The notes: generated by a model not told the origin, from the letters alone. Positions 32,198 to 41,838 are shown, counted from the first letter of the stretch. The stretch: 64,000 nt of DNA from Paractinoplanes polyasparticus (GCF_019710575.1 NZ_JAHWFK010000022.1:42529-106528), one strand, 5' to 3'. Program-made: numbers and translations.

Positions 32198-33505
32198 ATG
32201 AGACACCCCCGTACGTCAGCCCTGCGGCGACGCTTCATCGCCGGGGCGGTCTGCTGCGCAGTCGCGACGGCTGTCCCGGTCACCGTCGGCGCGAGCACCG
32301 CATCGGCCGCCACCAACGACTACCGGACGGTGTCGGTGACCGCCGACGGCTCGGGCTACGTGCTGACCAACACACGCGGCGGCACGTACGCGTTCGGCGC
32401 CGTCCGGTATCGCGGGAATCCCGTCGGGTTCTCCGGCGACATCGTCGGCGTCTCGACTACCGCGGACGGGAGCGGGTACGCGGCGATCTCCAGCAAGGGA
32501 CAGGTCTACGCCTACGGCTCAGTCGCCTACCGCGGCAACCCGGCCGGATTCGCCGGTGACATCGTCGGCATCTCGGTCACCGCGAACGGCTCCGGTTACG
32601 CGGCGATCTCCAGCACCGGTCAGGTCTACGCCTACGGTTCGGTGCAGTACCGCGGCAACCCGGTCGGCTACTCCGGACGGATCGCCGGCATCTCCGCCAC
32701 GGCCGACGGATCGGGCTACGCAGCCATCTCCAGCACCGGTCAGGTGTACGCATACGGCACCGTCAGATATCGCGGCAACCCCACCGGCTTCACCGGTCAG
32801 ATCGTCGGCGTCTCCGCCACCGCCGACGGGTCGGGCTACGCGGCCGTCTCCAGCATCGGCCAGGTGTATGCGTACGGCACCGTCGTCCACCGCGGCAACC
32901 CTGCCGGGTTCACCGGCGGCATCGCCGGCATTTCCGTGACTGGCAACGGCTCCGGCTACGCGGCCGTCTCCGGCACCGGGCAGATCTACGCGTACGGCAC
33001 CGTCGCCTACCGCGGCAACGCCGACCCCGGCAGTCCCTCCGGAGGCTCGGACCTGCGCGCGACCATCGTCGCCAAAGCCCGCGCCGAGGCCGGTAACCCG
33101 GCCCGCAACCGGGAGATCGGCGGGCCCAACTGCAACTACTACACACCGGCCGACCGAGGAACCGCTTGCAGCAACGGCTGGCGCGCACAAGCGTGGTGCG
33201 CCGACTTCGCCCGCTGGATCTGGAGCCAGTCCGGCGCCCGCACCAACGGGTTGAACTCGCTGGCCAACTCGATCCAGAACACCGGCACCTGGCGATCCGG
33301 CAAGGACCTCAACGGAGTCCAGCCCGGCGACCTCGTCGGCTGGAAGTTCGGCGGCAGCACCAGCGACGACCACGTCGGTGTGGTCGTCACCGTCAACGGC
33401 AACTCCATCACCACCATCGACGGCAATTACGGCAACGCCGTCAAGACCCATCCGTTCACCCGAGGCACGAGCGACATCTCCGGATACGCCACCCCGGCCC
33501 GCTGA
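32198..33505 (+). CDS. Secreted CHAP-domain hydrolase with six 40-residue repeats
   Basis: A 435-residue exported protein. A Sec signal peptide (RRRFIAGAVCCAVATAVPV...ASTASAA) covers about residues 1-38. Residues 45-274 are six repeats of exactly 40 residues (consensus VTADGSGYAAISSTGQVYAYGSVxYRGNPxGFxGxI), a WD40/RCC1-like propeller module that probably binds a surface ligand. Residues 290-435 form a CHAP-type amidase with catalytic Cys in AWCADFARWIWSQSG and His in DDHVGVVV. It may cleave peptidoglycan cross-links or peptides. GAGGAGAAGG precedes ATG 32198; the 269-nt upstream gap contains no recognised gene. Confidence 0.8.
   Translation: MRHPRTSALRRRFIAGAVCCAVATAVPVTVGASTASAATNDYRTVSVTADGSGYVLTNTRGGTYAFGAVRYRGNPVGFSGDIVGVSTTADGSGYAAISSKGQVYAYGSVAYRGNPAGFAGDIVGISVTANGSGYAAISSTGQVYAYGSVQYRGNPVGYSGRIAGISATADGSGYAAISSTGQVYAYGTVRYRGNPTGFTGQIVGVSATADGSGYAAVSSIGQVYAYGTVVHRGNPAGFTGGIAGISVTGNGSGYAAVSGTGQIYAYGTVAYRGNADPGSPSGGSDLRATIVAKARAEAGNPARNREIGGPNCNYYTPADRGTACSNGWRAQAWCADFARWIWSQSGARTNGLNSLANSIQNTGTWRSGKDLNGVQPGDLVGWKFGGSTSDDHVGVVVTVNGNSITTIDGNYGNAVKTHPFTRGTSDISGYATPAR
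32330..33019 (+). repeat. 120-bp coding tandem repeats
   Basis: Five full copies (from 32330, 32450, 32570, 32690, 32810) and a partial sixth (from 32930) encode the 40-residue propeller-like units. Copies 3-5 are the most alike at DNA level, suggesting recent amplification or gene conversion. Confidence 0.85.
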
Positions 33506-33518
33506 CGCAGGCGGATTC

Positions 33519-33549
33519 CCTGCCCCTCGGCTCCGCACCGAGGGGCAGG
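33519..33549 (+). terminator. Hairpin after the CHAP gene
   Basis: Twelve-base perfect arms CCTGCCCCTCGG and CCGAGGGGCAGG with a 7-nt loop, 14 nt after the stop. No U-tract. Confidence 0.65.
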
Positions 33550-33779
33550 AGCGCGCCGAGGTTGCCGGTCAACTGCCGGCCTGAGGATGAGTGCATCCGA
33601 TCGCCGCCGGTGTCCTGCCGGCGGTGACGCGGGCACACGGGGGAGAGTGACATGAACATTCGATCGAAGGCGGCGGTCCCGTCGCCCGGTGCGGCCCAGA
33701 CCGCGCGCCCGGACGGCTACGACAAGTACTTCTTCCGCTGGGACACCGCGCGCTATCGGTCGCCCGCCTACATCAGCGG

Positions 33780-34692
33780 TCGGCACCGGCAGCGCCTGGA
33801 CCTGATCAGGGCGGGGTCAGCGCAGGTCCAATGCGGACTGGTGGTGGGTGACGGCGCCGCGCAGCGTCCCAGCCCGGTGTACGCGACCCCGATGCCGTCC
33901 ATCGTCCAGTCCTCCCCGGGCGGTGGCCGAGGCTGCGGAACAGATCGAGCGCCCTCAGCTGGTGCTCGGCGGCCGCGGCGAAGGTGCCCTTCGATCTCGC
34001 CAAAATTGGTCAGCGCGCCGGCCACGCCGCTCCGGTCGCGGTGCGCTCGTGCAGTGCGAGCGCCTCCCCGTGCCACCGCGCACCGGCCGGATAGCGGGCC
34101 GAGCCGCGACTCGATCTCACCCAGATTGTTCACCGCCCGCGCCTCGCCCAGCCGGTCGCCCGCCCGGCTGTGCACGGTGCCGAGCAGGGCCACGGCCTCG
34201 CCTGCCGATCGCCGGCCGCGTAGGCGTCGGCCCTCGCATGGCCGTGGACGGCAAGTGCCTCCTGCTGGTCGGCCAGCTCGGCGACCAGCTCGGCCGGCGG
34301 CACACCGAGCCCGGCCAGCATGCGGGCCAGGGCGTCGCCCGGCTCGACCGGCCGCCCCGGGTCGTACCCCGGAGGTCGGCATAGAGCTGACCGTCGGGAA
34401 AGCGTTCCCCGGCCCGGTGTCCCCATCGGACGGCCAGAGCGGTCTTGCCCACCCCGGCCGTGCCCGCCACCGCGCAGATGATCGCCGTGATCCTGCCACC
34501 CGTCAGCACCCCGTCGAGCCGCGCCCGCCCGGTGAAGCCGGTGACGTCGGCCGGCAGCTGCGCCGGAACCGCCCGGCCCTCGGGCTCCGGCCTGGCCGCG
34601 GCGGGCGTGCTGGCCGCCGGCAGAAACGTCTCGCGCTGCGAAGCCGGCGCCCGGTTCGGGCGGGTGGGAGCGAGCGACGCGTTGAGGCGCTA
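33780..34692 (-). pseudogene. Decayed AfsR/SARP-like NB-ARC-TPR regulator
   Basis: Pieces of an AfsR-type regulator appear in different minus-strand frames. At the 5' end VPAQLPADVTGFTGR...LDGVLTGG leads into the P-loop VAGTAGVGKTALAVRWGHR and FPDGQLYADLRG; a 1-nt loss near 34373 shifts the frame to YDPGRPVEPGDALARMLAGLGVPPAELV. Most of the NB-ARC core is then missing, and TPR-like pieces (GEAVALLGTVHSRAGDRLGEARAVNNLGEIESRLG; AEHQLRALDLFRSLGHRPG; MDGIGVAYTGLGR) follow in two more frames. The N-terminal DNA-binding/BTAD part is absent. It is a clear relic of a regulator, often linked to secondary metabolism, whose targets are no longer nearby. Confidence 0.82.
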
Positions 34693-35196
34693 ACGACTGT
34701 CGCGGCGGGCCTGGCGGCGGGCGCCGGTGGCCCGGGTCGAGGCGCGCTGCTTGGGCAGGCCCGGGTGGTCGGGCTGCCGGTCGGTGCGCTGGGCGGCGCG
34801 GGTCTCGTTGCGCGGACGCGGGGGGCCCGGTGGGTCGACGTTGCCGGGCTGCCGGGCCTCGGCCAGCCGCTCCGCCCGGAGCGCCTCGACGCTGGTCCGG
34901 GCGGCCGCCGCGACCGCCTCGCTGACCCGGGCCAGCGCGTCCTCGAAGACCTCGGCCTTGGCCCGGCTGCGTGTGTTCTTCGGGTACGCCCGGCCCCGCG
35001 CGCCGATCTCGCCCACCCGGGCGGCGGCCTGGCGGCGGTACACCTTCTGATGCTTGTTGCGGGCCCGCCGAATGCGATTGTGCACTTCGAGCAGGCCGTC
35101 CTCGTCGAGCCCGGCCAGATTTCCCGGCTCGGCCTCGCGGAAAAGCATGAGCTCCGTCTCGGTCAGCGAGTTGACCATGCCCGGCAGATCGTCCAT
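34690..35196 (-). CDS. Hypothetical basic coiled protein
   Basis: A 168-residue protein starting MDDLPGMVNSLTETELMLFREAEPGNLAGLDEDGLLEVHNRIRRARNKHQKVYRRQAAARVG. The acidic N terminus is followed by Arg/Lys-rich helices and a long disordered tail rich in Arg, Pro and Gln. I have an impression of a widespread actinobacterial family without known role; the charge suggests nucleic-acid association. No signal peptide. Its TAA stop abuts the AfsR-like relic, which is on the same strand just downstream. An upstream in-frame extension exists but lacks a better start. Confidence 0.65.
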   Translation of the reverse strand: MDDLPGMVNSLTETELMLFREAEPGNLAGLDEDGLLEVHNRIRRARNKHQKVYRRQAAARVGEIGARGRAYPKNTRSRAKAEVFEDALARVSEAVAAAARTSVEALRAERLAEARQPGNVDPPGPPRPRNETRAAQRTDRQPDHPGLPKQRASTRATGARRQARRDSR

Positions 35197-35293
35197 GGGC
35201 CGAGCATCCCCGCCCGCGGCCGCGACCGCCTCACCCGTTTCGGAGGAGGCGGTCGCGGCCGGCCCGCGGAGTCGCACGTCCGCGCGCCTTGGG

Positions 35294-35626
35294 TCATACG
35301 TCCGCGAGCCGCCCGGCGTGACCGGCCTCGGCTGCCCGCCGATACAGGACGTCCGCCTGCTCGGCGTCGCCGGCCTCGGTGCGCAGCAGACCGAGCCCGT
35401 ACCAGCCGAGACCGTGGCCACCCTCGGCGGCACGCTGGAAGGCGGTCTCCGCGTACGCGCTGTCGCCCATGCCGCGCAGGATGAAGCCGAGTTCCGCGTA
35501 CGCCTCGGCCGAACCGCGCAGGGCGGCCCGCTGATAGAGCCCGGCGGCTCCGGCCAGATCGCCCGCATCCCGCGCGCGGTCGGCAAACCGGAGCAGCTCA
35601 TCGTCGTTCCGGGAAGTCGCTGTCAT
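35294..35626 (-). CDS. TPR/Sel1-like repeat protein
   Basis: A 110-residue helical repeat protein: LLRFADRARDAGDLAGAAGLYQRAALRGSAEAYAELGFILRGMGDSAYAETAFQRAAEGGHGLGWYGLGLLRTEAGDAEQADVLYRRAAEAGHAGRLA contains three Sel1/TPR units of about 33-36 residues, each with AxxGxxxAxxxYxxAAxxG pattern. Such modules mediate protein contacts. ATG 35626 has GAGAGG about 6 nt upstream. It is divergent from the nucleotidyltransferase gene; the 135-nt gap contains a 21-bp tandem repeat. Confidence 0.75.
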   Translation of the reverse strand: MTATSRNDDELLRFADRARDAGDLAGAAGLYQRAALRGSAEAYAELGFILRGMGDSAYAETAFQRAAEGGHGLGWYGLGLLRTEAGDAEQADVLYRRAAEAGHAGRLADV

Positions 35627-35703
35627 GCCTCTCTGTCGGCCGGGCTCCAGCCGAGCTGAGAAGGATTCGGGCGGGCCCCAGCCGTGCTGCGAAGGGCTCG
35701 GCC

Positions 35704-35743
35704 GGGCTCTGGCGGAGGTGAGAAGGGCTCTGGCGGAGGTGAG
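35704..35743. repeat. 21-bp tandem repeat in a promoter region
   Basis: GGGCTCTGGCGGAGGTGAG occurs twice at 35704-35722 and 35725-35743 (period 21), with a more distant, partly matching copy to its left. It lies 19 nt upstream of the nucleotidyltransferase start. Confidence 0.7.
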
Positions 35744-35761
35744 CAGGGATAGGGTCGAGCG

Positions 35762-36730
35762 ATGTTTCCCAGCCCGCGGTGGCGGCAGTTGATCGACGAG
35801 CGGACCCGGGAAGCGGTGGCTGTGCTCGGGCGGATTCCCGGGGTGCACGGGTTCGTGGTGGGCGGCAGCGTCGGGCGCGGGGAGCCGTGGCCGATGTCGG
35901 ACATCGATCTGCTGCCGGTCTACGACGATCCGGAGGCGGCAGCCGGGACGGCGGCCGGGCAGGCCGCGATGGTGGACTGGTGGGCCGGGTCGGGGCGGGC
36001 GCAGACGCTCGACCTCGCGTGGATCGCCTTCACCGTCGGCGAGGTCCGCGCGGTGATGGCGGCGGGGGCCGAGGCGCTGGCCGAGCGGGTCGCGGCGGAC
36101 CGCCGGTGGTTTCACGGGATCGACAAGGCGTACGGCGGGCGGGCCGGCGATCCGGACGACGAGTTGACCGGCGGGTTCGTGGCGTGGCTGACCGAGCTGC
36201 GGTTTCACCCGGCCGTGGTGGCCGCGCGCCTCGCGCAGTGGCGGCAACAGGCGCTGGCGGCGGCCGAGCTCACGGCCGACCCGGACGAGGCGACCGCGAC
36301 GAACAATCTCCGGGAGTCGGCGCGCGCGGTGCGCATGCTCGTGCTGGAGGGCTGGGGTGAGCGCCTGGGGTCGATGGGGCGCGAGTGGACCCGGTTCGAG
36401 CGGCTGGCCGACCGGCACGGTCAGCGCGGGCTGGCCGATCGGATCGCCGTGCTGGCCGGGGCCGACGTGCCGACGGCGACCAGGCGGGCCGAGGTCGCGC
36501 CGCTGTGGCTGCGGGAGCGGATCGAGCTGTGCTGGGCGGCCCGGCAGGCCGTCGGCGAACAGGTCACCGAGGGCGAGAACGCCCGGGATCAACACGCCGC
36601 GTACGCCTTGCATGTGGCCCGGAAGCGGCCCGATCTGGACGGGCCGTGGACCGGCACGCCCGAGCCTCGCCTCGACCCGTACCGGTCAGATCTTCGGCGA
36701 GTGATCGAGCTGACGGCCGGTGGGGTATAA
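35762..36730 (+). CDS. Nucleotidyltransferase domain protein
   Basis: A 322-residue protein with a Pol-beta-type nucleotidyltransferase signature near residue 34: VVGGSVGRGEPWPMSDIDLLPVYDD (GS...R/G...DxD). The second acidic ligand is probably in the TLDLAWI region. The helical C-terminal half (EATATNNLRESARAVRMLVLEGW) is like substrate-binding domains of aminoglycoside adenylyltransferases, so it may transfer a nucleotide to a small molecule or protein. The substrate is unknown. AGGGT-type Shine-Dalgarno precedes ATG 35762. Confidence 0.75.
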   Translation: MFPSPRWRQLIDERTREAVAVLGRIPGVHGFVVGGSVGRGEPWPMSDIDLLPVYDDPEAAAGTAAGQAAMVDWWAGSGRAQTLDLAWIAFTVGEVRAVMAAGAEALAERVAADRRWFHGIDKAYGGRAGDPDDELTGGFVAWLTELRFHPAVVAARLAQWRQQALAAAELTADPDEATATNNLRESARAVRMLVLEGWGERLGSMGREWTRFERLADRHGQRGLADRIAVLAGADVPTATRRAEVAPLWLRERIELCWAARQAVGEQVTEGENARDQHAAYALHVARKRPDLDGPWTGTPEPRLDPYRSDLRRVIELTAGGV

Positions 36731-36766
36731 GACAGCCAGCAAAGACTGCCAACCGAAGGATTCACC

Positions 36767-37270
36767 GTGAGCGACGAACCGCTGTACTCGATGCTGGGTT
36801 TCAACGACTCGGAATGGGGGCTGCTCGTCGGCCTGCCGCAGTCGGTGCTCACCGCGGCCAGTGCCGCCACCCCCGACAGCACCCGCAAGACCCGGGCCGA
36901 GACGGCGGCCGGGATCGACGTGATCTCGGACGCCCGGGCGTCGGCCAGCCCGCTGGTCGCGGCCGTGGCCGGGGCCATCGTGTCCCGGTCGGGCGACCCC
37001 GAGCTGGGTGAGGAGCCTCCGGTCATCGAGCCCAGCGACCCCATCGCGTACGCCGAGGACGTGCTCGGCCGGGCCGCCGAGGCCAACGCTCTGCTGGTCG
37101 CCAAGGCCGAGCAGGCCGATGCCGAGACCTACAAGCACTGGCTCGTCGAGATCGCCGAGAGTGTCGTCGGCGCCGCCTCGACCGGCGGTGTCCTCGGCCT
37201 CGGCGGCGAGACCGTCACCGACAGCGAACGCGCCTTCCGGGACGATCTCGCCAAGATCTTCTCCGACTGA
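36767..37270 (+). CDS. Hypothetical protein (167 aa)
   Basis: A 167-residue acidic helical protein starting at GTG 36767 (AAGGA 6 nt upstream). It begins MSDEPLYSMLGFNDSEWGLLVGLPQSVLTAASAATPD and contains DAETYKHWLVEIAESVVGAASTGGVLGLGGETVTDSERAFRDDLAKIF. It resembles small actinobacterial proteins of unknown function that carry a glycine-rich turn near the end; I cannot name a family. No transmembrane helices. It follows the nucleotidyltransferase by 36 nt and may share its transcript. Confidence 0.65.
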   Translation: MSDEPLYSMLGFNDSEWGLLVGLPQSVLTAASAATPDSTRKTRAETAAGIDVISDARASASPLVAAVAGAIVSRSGDPELGEEPPVIEPSDPIAYAEDVLGRAAEANALLVAKAEQADAETYKHWLVEIAESVVGAASTGGVLGLGGETVTDSERAFRDDLAKIFSD

Positions 37271-37276
37271 TCCGGT

Positions 37277-37308
37277 GGCGTGCCCGTCGTGCCGCACCAC
37301 GGCACGCC
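37277..37308. terminator. Weak hairpin between hypothetical gene and AraC gene
   Basis: Eight-base arms GGCGTGCC (37277-37284) and GGCACGCC (37301-37308), 16-nt loop, 6 nt past the stop codon of the hypothetical gene. Confidence 0.45.
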
Positions 37309-37345
37309 GGGTGCGCCGCACCGGGCCGCCCGGACGTAGGGTCGG

Positions 37346-38182
37346 ATGATGGTCGTCGACGAGTACGTGCGGGCCCGGCCGGCCGCTGCGCTCGGGGCCT
37401 ACGTCGAGTCGTACTCGGGATATCGCCAGCGCGGCGTCGCGCCGATGCGTCACCTCGGGCTGCCCTCGCCGTACCTGACGATGATCCTGACCCTGGACGA
37501 GCCGCTGGTCATGGCCGCTCATCCCGACCCGGGGCAGCGGCCGGGAAGTTACGACGCGCTGGTCGGCGGGCTGCACCTGACGCCCGCGGTGATCGTGCAC
37601 GACGGGCGGCAGTCCGGGGTACAGGTGGCGTTACGGCCGCTGGGCTGCCGGGCGCTGCTGGGTGTTCCGGCCGCCGAACTGGCCGGCTCGGACGTGGACG
37701 CGGCGGCGGTGCTGGGCGAGGCCGCTGTGGCCGGGATCCGCGAACGACTCTGCTCCGCGCCGGACTGGCCGAGCCGGTTCGCGCTGCTCGACGACGCCCT
37801 CCGGGTCAGGCTGGCGCACAACCCGGTCCGGCCCGAGATCACGTACGCCTACCAGCGCATCGTCCGGGGCACACCGGTGCGGAACGTGGCCGCCGAGGTC
37901 GGCTGGAGCGACCGGCACCTGACCAACCGCTTCCGGGCCGAGGTCGGGCTGCGCCCCAAGGAGACGGCCCGCGTGGCCCGCTTCGACCGTGCCCGTCGTG
38001 CCCTGCACCCCGGGGCGCTCATCGCCGAGGTCGCGGCCGCGCACGGCTACGCCGACCAGTCCCACCTGGTACGCGAGTTCCGCGCGCTGGCCGGCTGCAC
38101 CCCGTCCGAGTGGATCGCCGACCAGTTCGATTTCATCCAAGCCGTACGGCTCGAGCCCGCGCACGATGGGGCACATGACTGA
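37346..38182 (+). CDS. AraC family transcriptional regulator
   Basis: A 278-residue regulator. The N-terminal domain (about 1-140) is a ligand-binding fold (GLPSPYLTMILTLDEPLVMAAHPDPGQRPG and VALRPLGCRALLGVPAAEL), and the C-terminal 110 residues have two AraC HTHs: GTPVRNVAAEVGWSDRHLTNRFRAEVGLRPKETARVARFDRA and ALIAEVAAAHGYADQSHLVREFRALAGCTPSEW. This type often governs a downstream VOC or detoxification gene; the VOC gene starts inside its 3' end, so both are likely one transcript. ATG 37349 is an alternative start. Confidence 0.88.
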   Translation: MMVVDEYVRARPAAALGAYVESYSGYRQRGVAPMRHLGLPSPYLTMILTLDEPLVMAAHPDPGQRPGSYDALVGGLHLTPAVIVHDGRQSGVQVALRPLGCRALLGVPAAELAGSDVDAAAVLGEAAVAGIRERLCSAPDWPSRFALLDDALRVRLAHNPVRPEITYAYQRIVRGTPVRNVAAEVGWSDRHLTNRFRAEVGLRPKETARVARFDRARRALHPGALIAEVAAAHGYADQSHLVREFRALAGCTPSEWIADQFDFIQAVRLEPAHDGAHD

Positions 38183-38585
38183 TGCGAAGACACCGCCACC
38201 GCAGGTGTGGCCGACCCTGCGGGCCACCGACGCCCGCGCCCTGATCCGTTTCCTCGTCGACGCGTTCGGCTTCGAGGAGGTGGCCGTGCACGGCAGTGGC
38301 GACCGCGTCGAGCACGCCGAGCTGGCCTGGCCGCTCGGCGGCGGCATCATGCTCGGTTCCGACCGCGGCGGGCCGGACGACGCGTGGCCGCTCAAGCCGG
38401 GCACGTTCGGCTGCTACGTGGTGGCCGACGACATCGACGCCCTGCACGACCGGGCAGCCAAGGCCGGCGCCGAGATCCTCCAGGCCCCGTACGACACCGA
38501 CTACGGCTCCCGCGACTTCCGGGCCCGCGACCCGGAGGGCAACCTGTGGTCGTTCGGGACCTACCGGGGTGAGCCCCGCCGCTGA
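38175..38585 (+). CDS. VOC family protein
   Basis: A 136-residue single-domain glyoxalase/bleomycin-resistance fold: VWPTLRATDARALIRFLVDAFGFEEVAVHGSG begins the domain and SRDFRARDPEGNLWSFGTYRGEP ends it, with the metal-type Glu in the latter. Such short VOC proteins act as dimers; the substrate is unknown. It overlaps the AraC gene by 8 nt, so translation is coupled and the AraC protein is a likely regulator. ATG 38175 has GGGG 4 nt upstream; ATG 38166 is an alternative. Its end overlaps the convergent XRE regulator by 25 nt. Confidence 0.82.
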   Translation: MTDAKTPPPQVWPTLRATDARALIRFLVDAFGFEEVAVHGSGDRVEHAELAWPLGGGIMLGSDRGGPDDAWPLKPGTFGCYVVADDIDALHDRAAKAGAEILQAPYDTDYGSRDFRARDPEGNLWSFGTYRGEPRR

Positions 38586-39241
38586 ACAGCCGCGGTGCTC
38601 TGTTGCGTCGCAGCCCACGTGGCCAGCAGTTCCAAGCCGTCGCCGGACGGCGTTCCCGGCTCGGCGGAGTAGGTCACCACCGTCAGCGCCCGGTCGCCGG
38701 CCAGGGTGAGCGCCTCGAAGTCCAGGTCCAGGTCACCGATGGCCGAGTGCCGGAACCGTTTGCTGCCGTGCCGGTGCACGTAGACGTCCTGAGCCGCCCA
38801 CCAGCCGCGGAACGGCTCGCTGCGCATGGACAACTCACCGATCAGGCTCATCAGGTGCTGGTCGTCCGGGTGCTGGGCGGCGGTCATGCGCAGCGCGGCG
38901 ACGGCGGAGCGGGCGATCTGCGCCCAGCCCGGGTAGAACGCCGGGGCATGCGGGTTCAGAAAGGTGAACCGCATCGAGTTGACCGGCAGCGCCGGGTTCG
39001 CGGCGAACATCGGCGCGTACAGAGCCGCCCCGAGCGGGTTCACGGCGATGATGTCGAAGCGGTGGTTACGCAGGAACGCGGGCGCCCCCGTCATGGAATC
39101 GAGCATGCGGCGGACGGACGGCCGGATCGCCGGGGCGCTGTCGCGGCGTACCCGGGCGCGGGCCGGCGCGGGACCGGCTGCGCGGGCCAGGTGGTACAGG
39201 TGCTCGGTCTCGGTCTCGTCGAGCCGGAGCGCGCGGGCCAC
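38561..39241 (-). CDS. XRE-type regulator with MmyB-like ligand domain, 5' end defective
   Basis: The GTG at 39241 gives a 226-residue product starting MARALRLDETETEHLYHLARAAG and continuing into a MmyB-like ligand-binding domain (MLDSMTGAPAFLRNHRFDIIAVNPLGAALY). The family normally has an N-terminal HTH, and here the in-frame codons upstream (to a stop at 39434-39436) do encode it: VAGLRRGEVAALAGVSVEYYTRLERGNLAGASDSVLNAVARAL. No ATG, GTG or TTG exists in that stretch. Either the HTH is lost, or a rare start codon is used. The divergent aldo/keto reductase would be its expected target. Confidence 0.7.
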   Translation of the reverse strand: MARALRLDETETEHLYHLARAAGPAPARARVRRDSAPAIRPSVRRMLDSMTGAPAFLRNHRFDIIAVNPLGAALYAPMFAANPALPVNSMRFTFLNPHAPAFYPGWAQIARSAVAALRMTAAQHPDDQHLMSLIGELSMRSEPFRGWWAAQDVYVHRHGSKRFRHSAIGDLDLDFEALTLAGDRALTVVTYSAEPGTPSGDGLELLATWAATQQSTAAVQRRGSPR

Positions 39242-39451
39242 AGCGTTCAGGACGCTGTCGGAGGCGCCGGCCAGATTGCCGCGCTCCAGCCGCGTGTAGT
39301 ACTCGACGCTGACGCCGGCGAGGGCAGCGACCTCACCGCGGCGCAGCCCGGCGACCCGGCGGTGTTTGCTGAGGTCAGGCCGGGTACCGCCTGGGGGAAG
39401 GGCGCGGCGGGAGCAGCGGATCCTGACACACGACTACACGGAGGAGACATC

Positions 39452-40435
<984 letters not shown>

Positions 40436-40466
40436 GTCGCAGCGCGCGTCTTCTCGGGGGAGCCGC

Positions 40467-41838
40467 ATGACCGACACCCTGCGATCCGACGTCGTGCCGT
40501 TCCGGCAGGCGGTCAGGATGTGGTTCCTGATCTCGTTGCAGACCTTCGGCGGGCCCGCCGGGCAGATCGCCGTCATGCAGCGTCACCTGGTGGACGACCG
40601 GCGCTGGATCGGGCAGAAACGCTTCCTGCACGCGCTGAACTACCTGCATGCTGCTGCCCGGCCCCGAGGCCCAGCAACTGGCCATCTACGTCGGCTGGCT
40701 GCTCAACGGCCTGCGGGGCGGGCTGGTCGCCGGCACCCTGTTCGTCCTGCCGGGCGCCGTGGCCCTGCTCGCGCTCTCGGCCGTCTACGTCGCGTTCGGC
40801 GACACCACCGTGGTCGCGGGGATCTTCGCCGGTCTCGCCCCGGCCGTCGTCGCGGTCGTCGCCCAGGCCGTCTGGCGGGTCGGCAACCGCGCGTTGACCA
40901 GCCGCGTCCTGCTCGGCCTGGCCGTCGCCGCCTTCATCGCGCTGGCCGCCTTCGCGGTGCCCTTCCCGGTCGTCATCGGAGTCTCCGGAGCGATCGGCTG
41001 GGCCCTGCACCGCTGGCGCCCACAACCGGCCGGGAAGTCCGGCGGGCACGCCGCCGCACAGGACGGACCGCCGCCTCTGATCGCTGACGATGCGCTGCAC
41101 CACGACCAGCCATCGACCCGCCGCGCGCTGAAGATCCTGGTCGTGGGGCTGGTCGTCTGGTTCCTGCCGGTCGCCGCCGTCGCTTCGCTCACCGGCGTGC
41201 ACAGCATCTACACCCAGCAGGGGCTGTTCTTCTCCGGCACCGCGGTGATCACCTTCGGCGGCGCGTACGCCGTCCTCGCGTACGTCGCCCAGCGCGCCGT
41301 CGAGCACTACGCCTGGCTCTCCGCCGGAGACATGGTCCGCGGCCTGGCTCTCGCCGAGTCGACTCCCGGCCCGCTCATCATGGTCGTCCAGTTCGTGGCG
41401 TTCCTCGGCGCCTATCACCATCCAGGGCCGCTCGACCCCTGGGTCGCCGGGGTGGTCGCCTCGCTGCTGACGACGTGGGTCACCTTCGTGCCGTGCTTCC
41501 TGTTCATCCTGCTCGGCGCCCCGTACGTCGAACGCCTGCGCGGCAATGAGAGCCTGTCGGCCGCGCTGACCGGCATCACCGCCGCCGTCGTGGGCGTCAT
41601 CGCGCAGCTCGGCCTCTACTTCGCCGTGCACACGCTCTTCGAGCGCACCCACCTGATCACCGGCGGGCCGCTGCACCTGCAGCTGCCCGACCTCACGTCG
41701 GTACGGCTGGTTCCCGTGGTCATCGCCGTCATCGCCGCCGCGCTCGTCTTCCGGTGGAAGTGGCCGGTGCTCCGTGTGCTCGGCGTCAGTGCCCTGCTCG
41801 GCCTGATCGCCGGTCTGGCCGGTCTGCCGGGCGCGTGA
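40467..41838 (+). pseudogene. chrA: Chromate transporter (ChrA-like), frameshifted
   Basis: ChrA-type chromate efflux pumps have two homologous halves. The first frame encodes MTDTLRSDVVPFRQAVRMWFLISLQTFGGPAGQIAVMQRHLVDDRRWIGQKRFLHALNY and then runs out of frame; homologous sequence resumes from 40648 as MLLPGPEAQQLAIYVGWLLNGLRGGLVAG and continues through the second half (GGAYAVLAYVAQRAVEHYAWLSAGDMVRGLALAESTPGPLIMVVQF) to 41838. One extra C in the CC at 40643-40644 explains the break. If real, the pump is inactive; a sequencing error or an alternative start at 40648 cannot be excluded. Confidence 0.85.

Noticed and set aside
32330..33019. Regular 120-bp repeats that could suggest a CRISPR or other array
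   Set aside because: They are in frame, conserve protein sequence and lie inside a gene with signal peptide and CHAP domain.
33652..33840. Frame beginning MNIRSKAAVPSPGAAQTARPDGYDKYFFRWD after a GGGGGAGAG sequence
   Set aside because: Good RBS, but after about 60 codons it runs antisense to the AfsR-like relic and the next gene with no homology I recognise; at most a truncated gene.
19952..36700. A biosynthetic gene cluster (monooxygenase, FAD desaturase, glycosyltransferase, ABC exporter, SRPBCC, AfsR-like relic)
   Set aside because: No scaffold-building enzyme (PKS, NRPS, terpene synthase, RiPP precursor); genes are on mixed strands and separately regulated.
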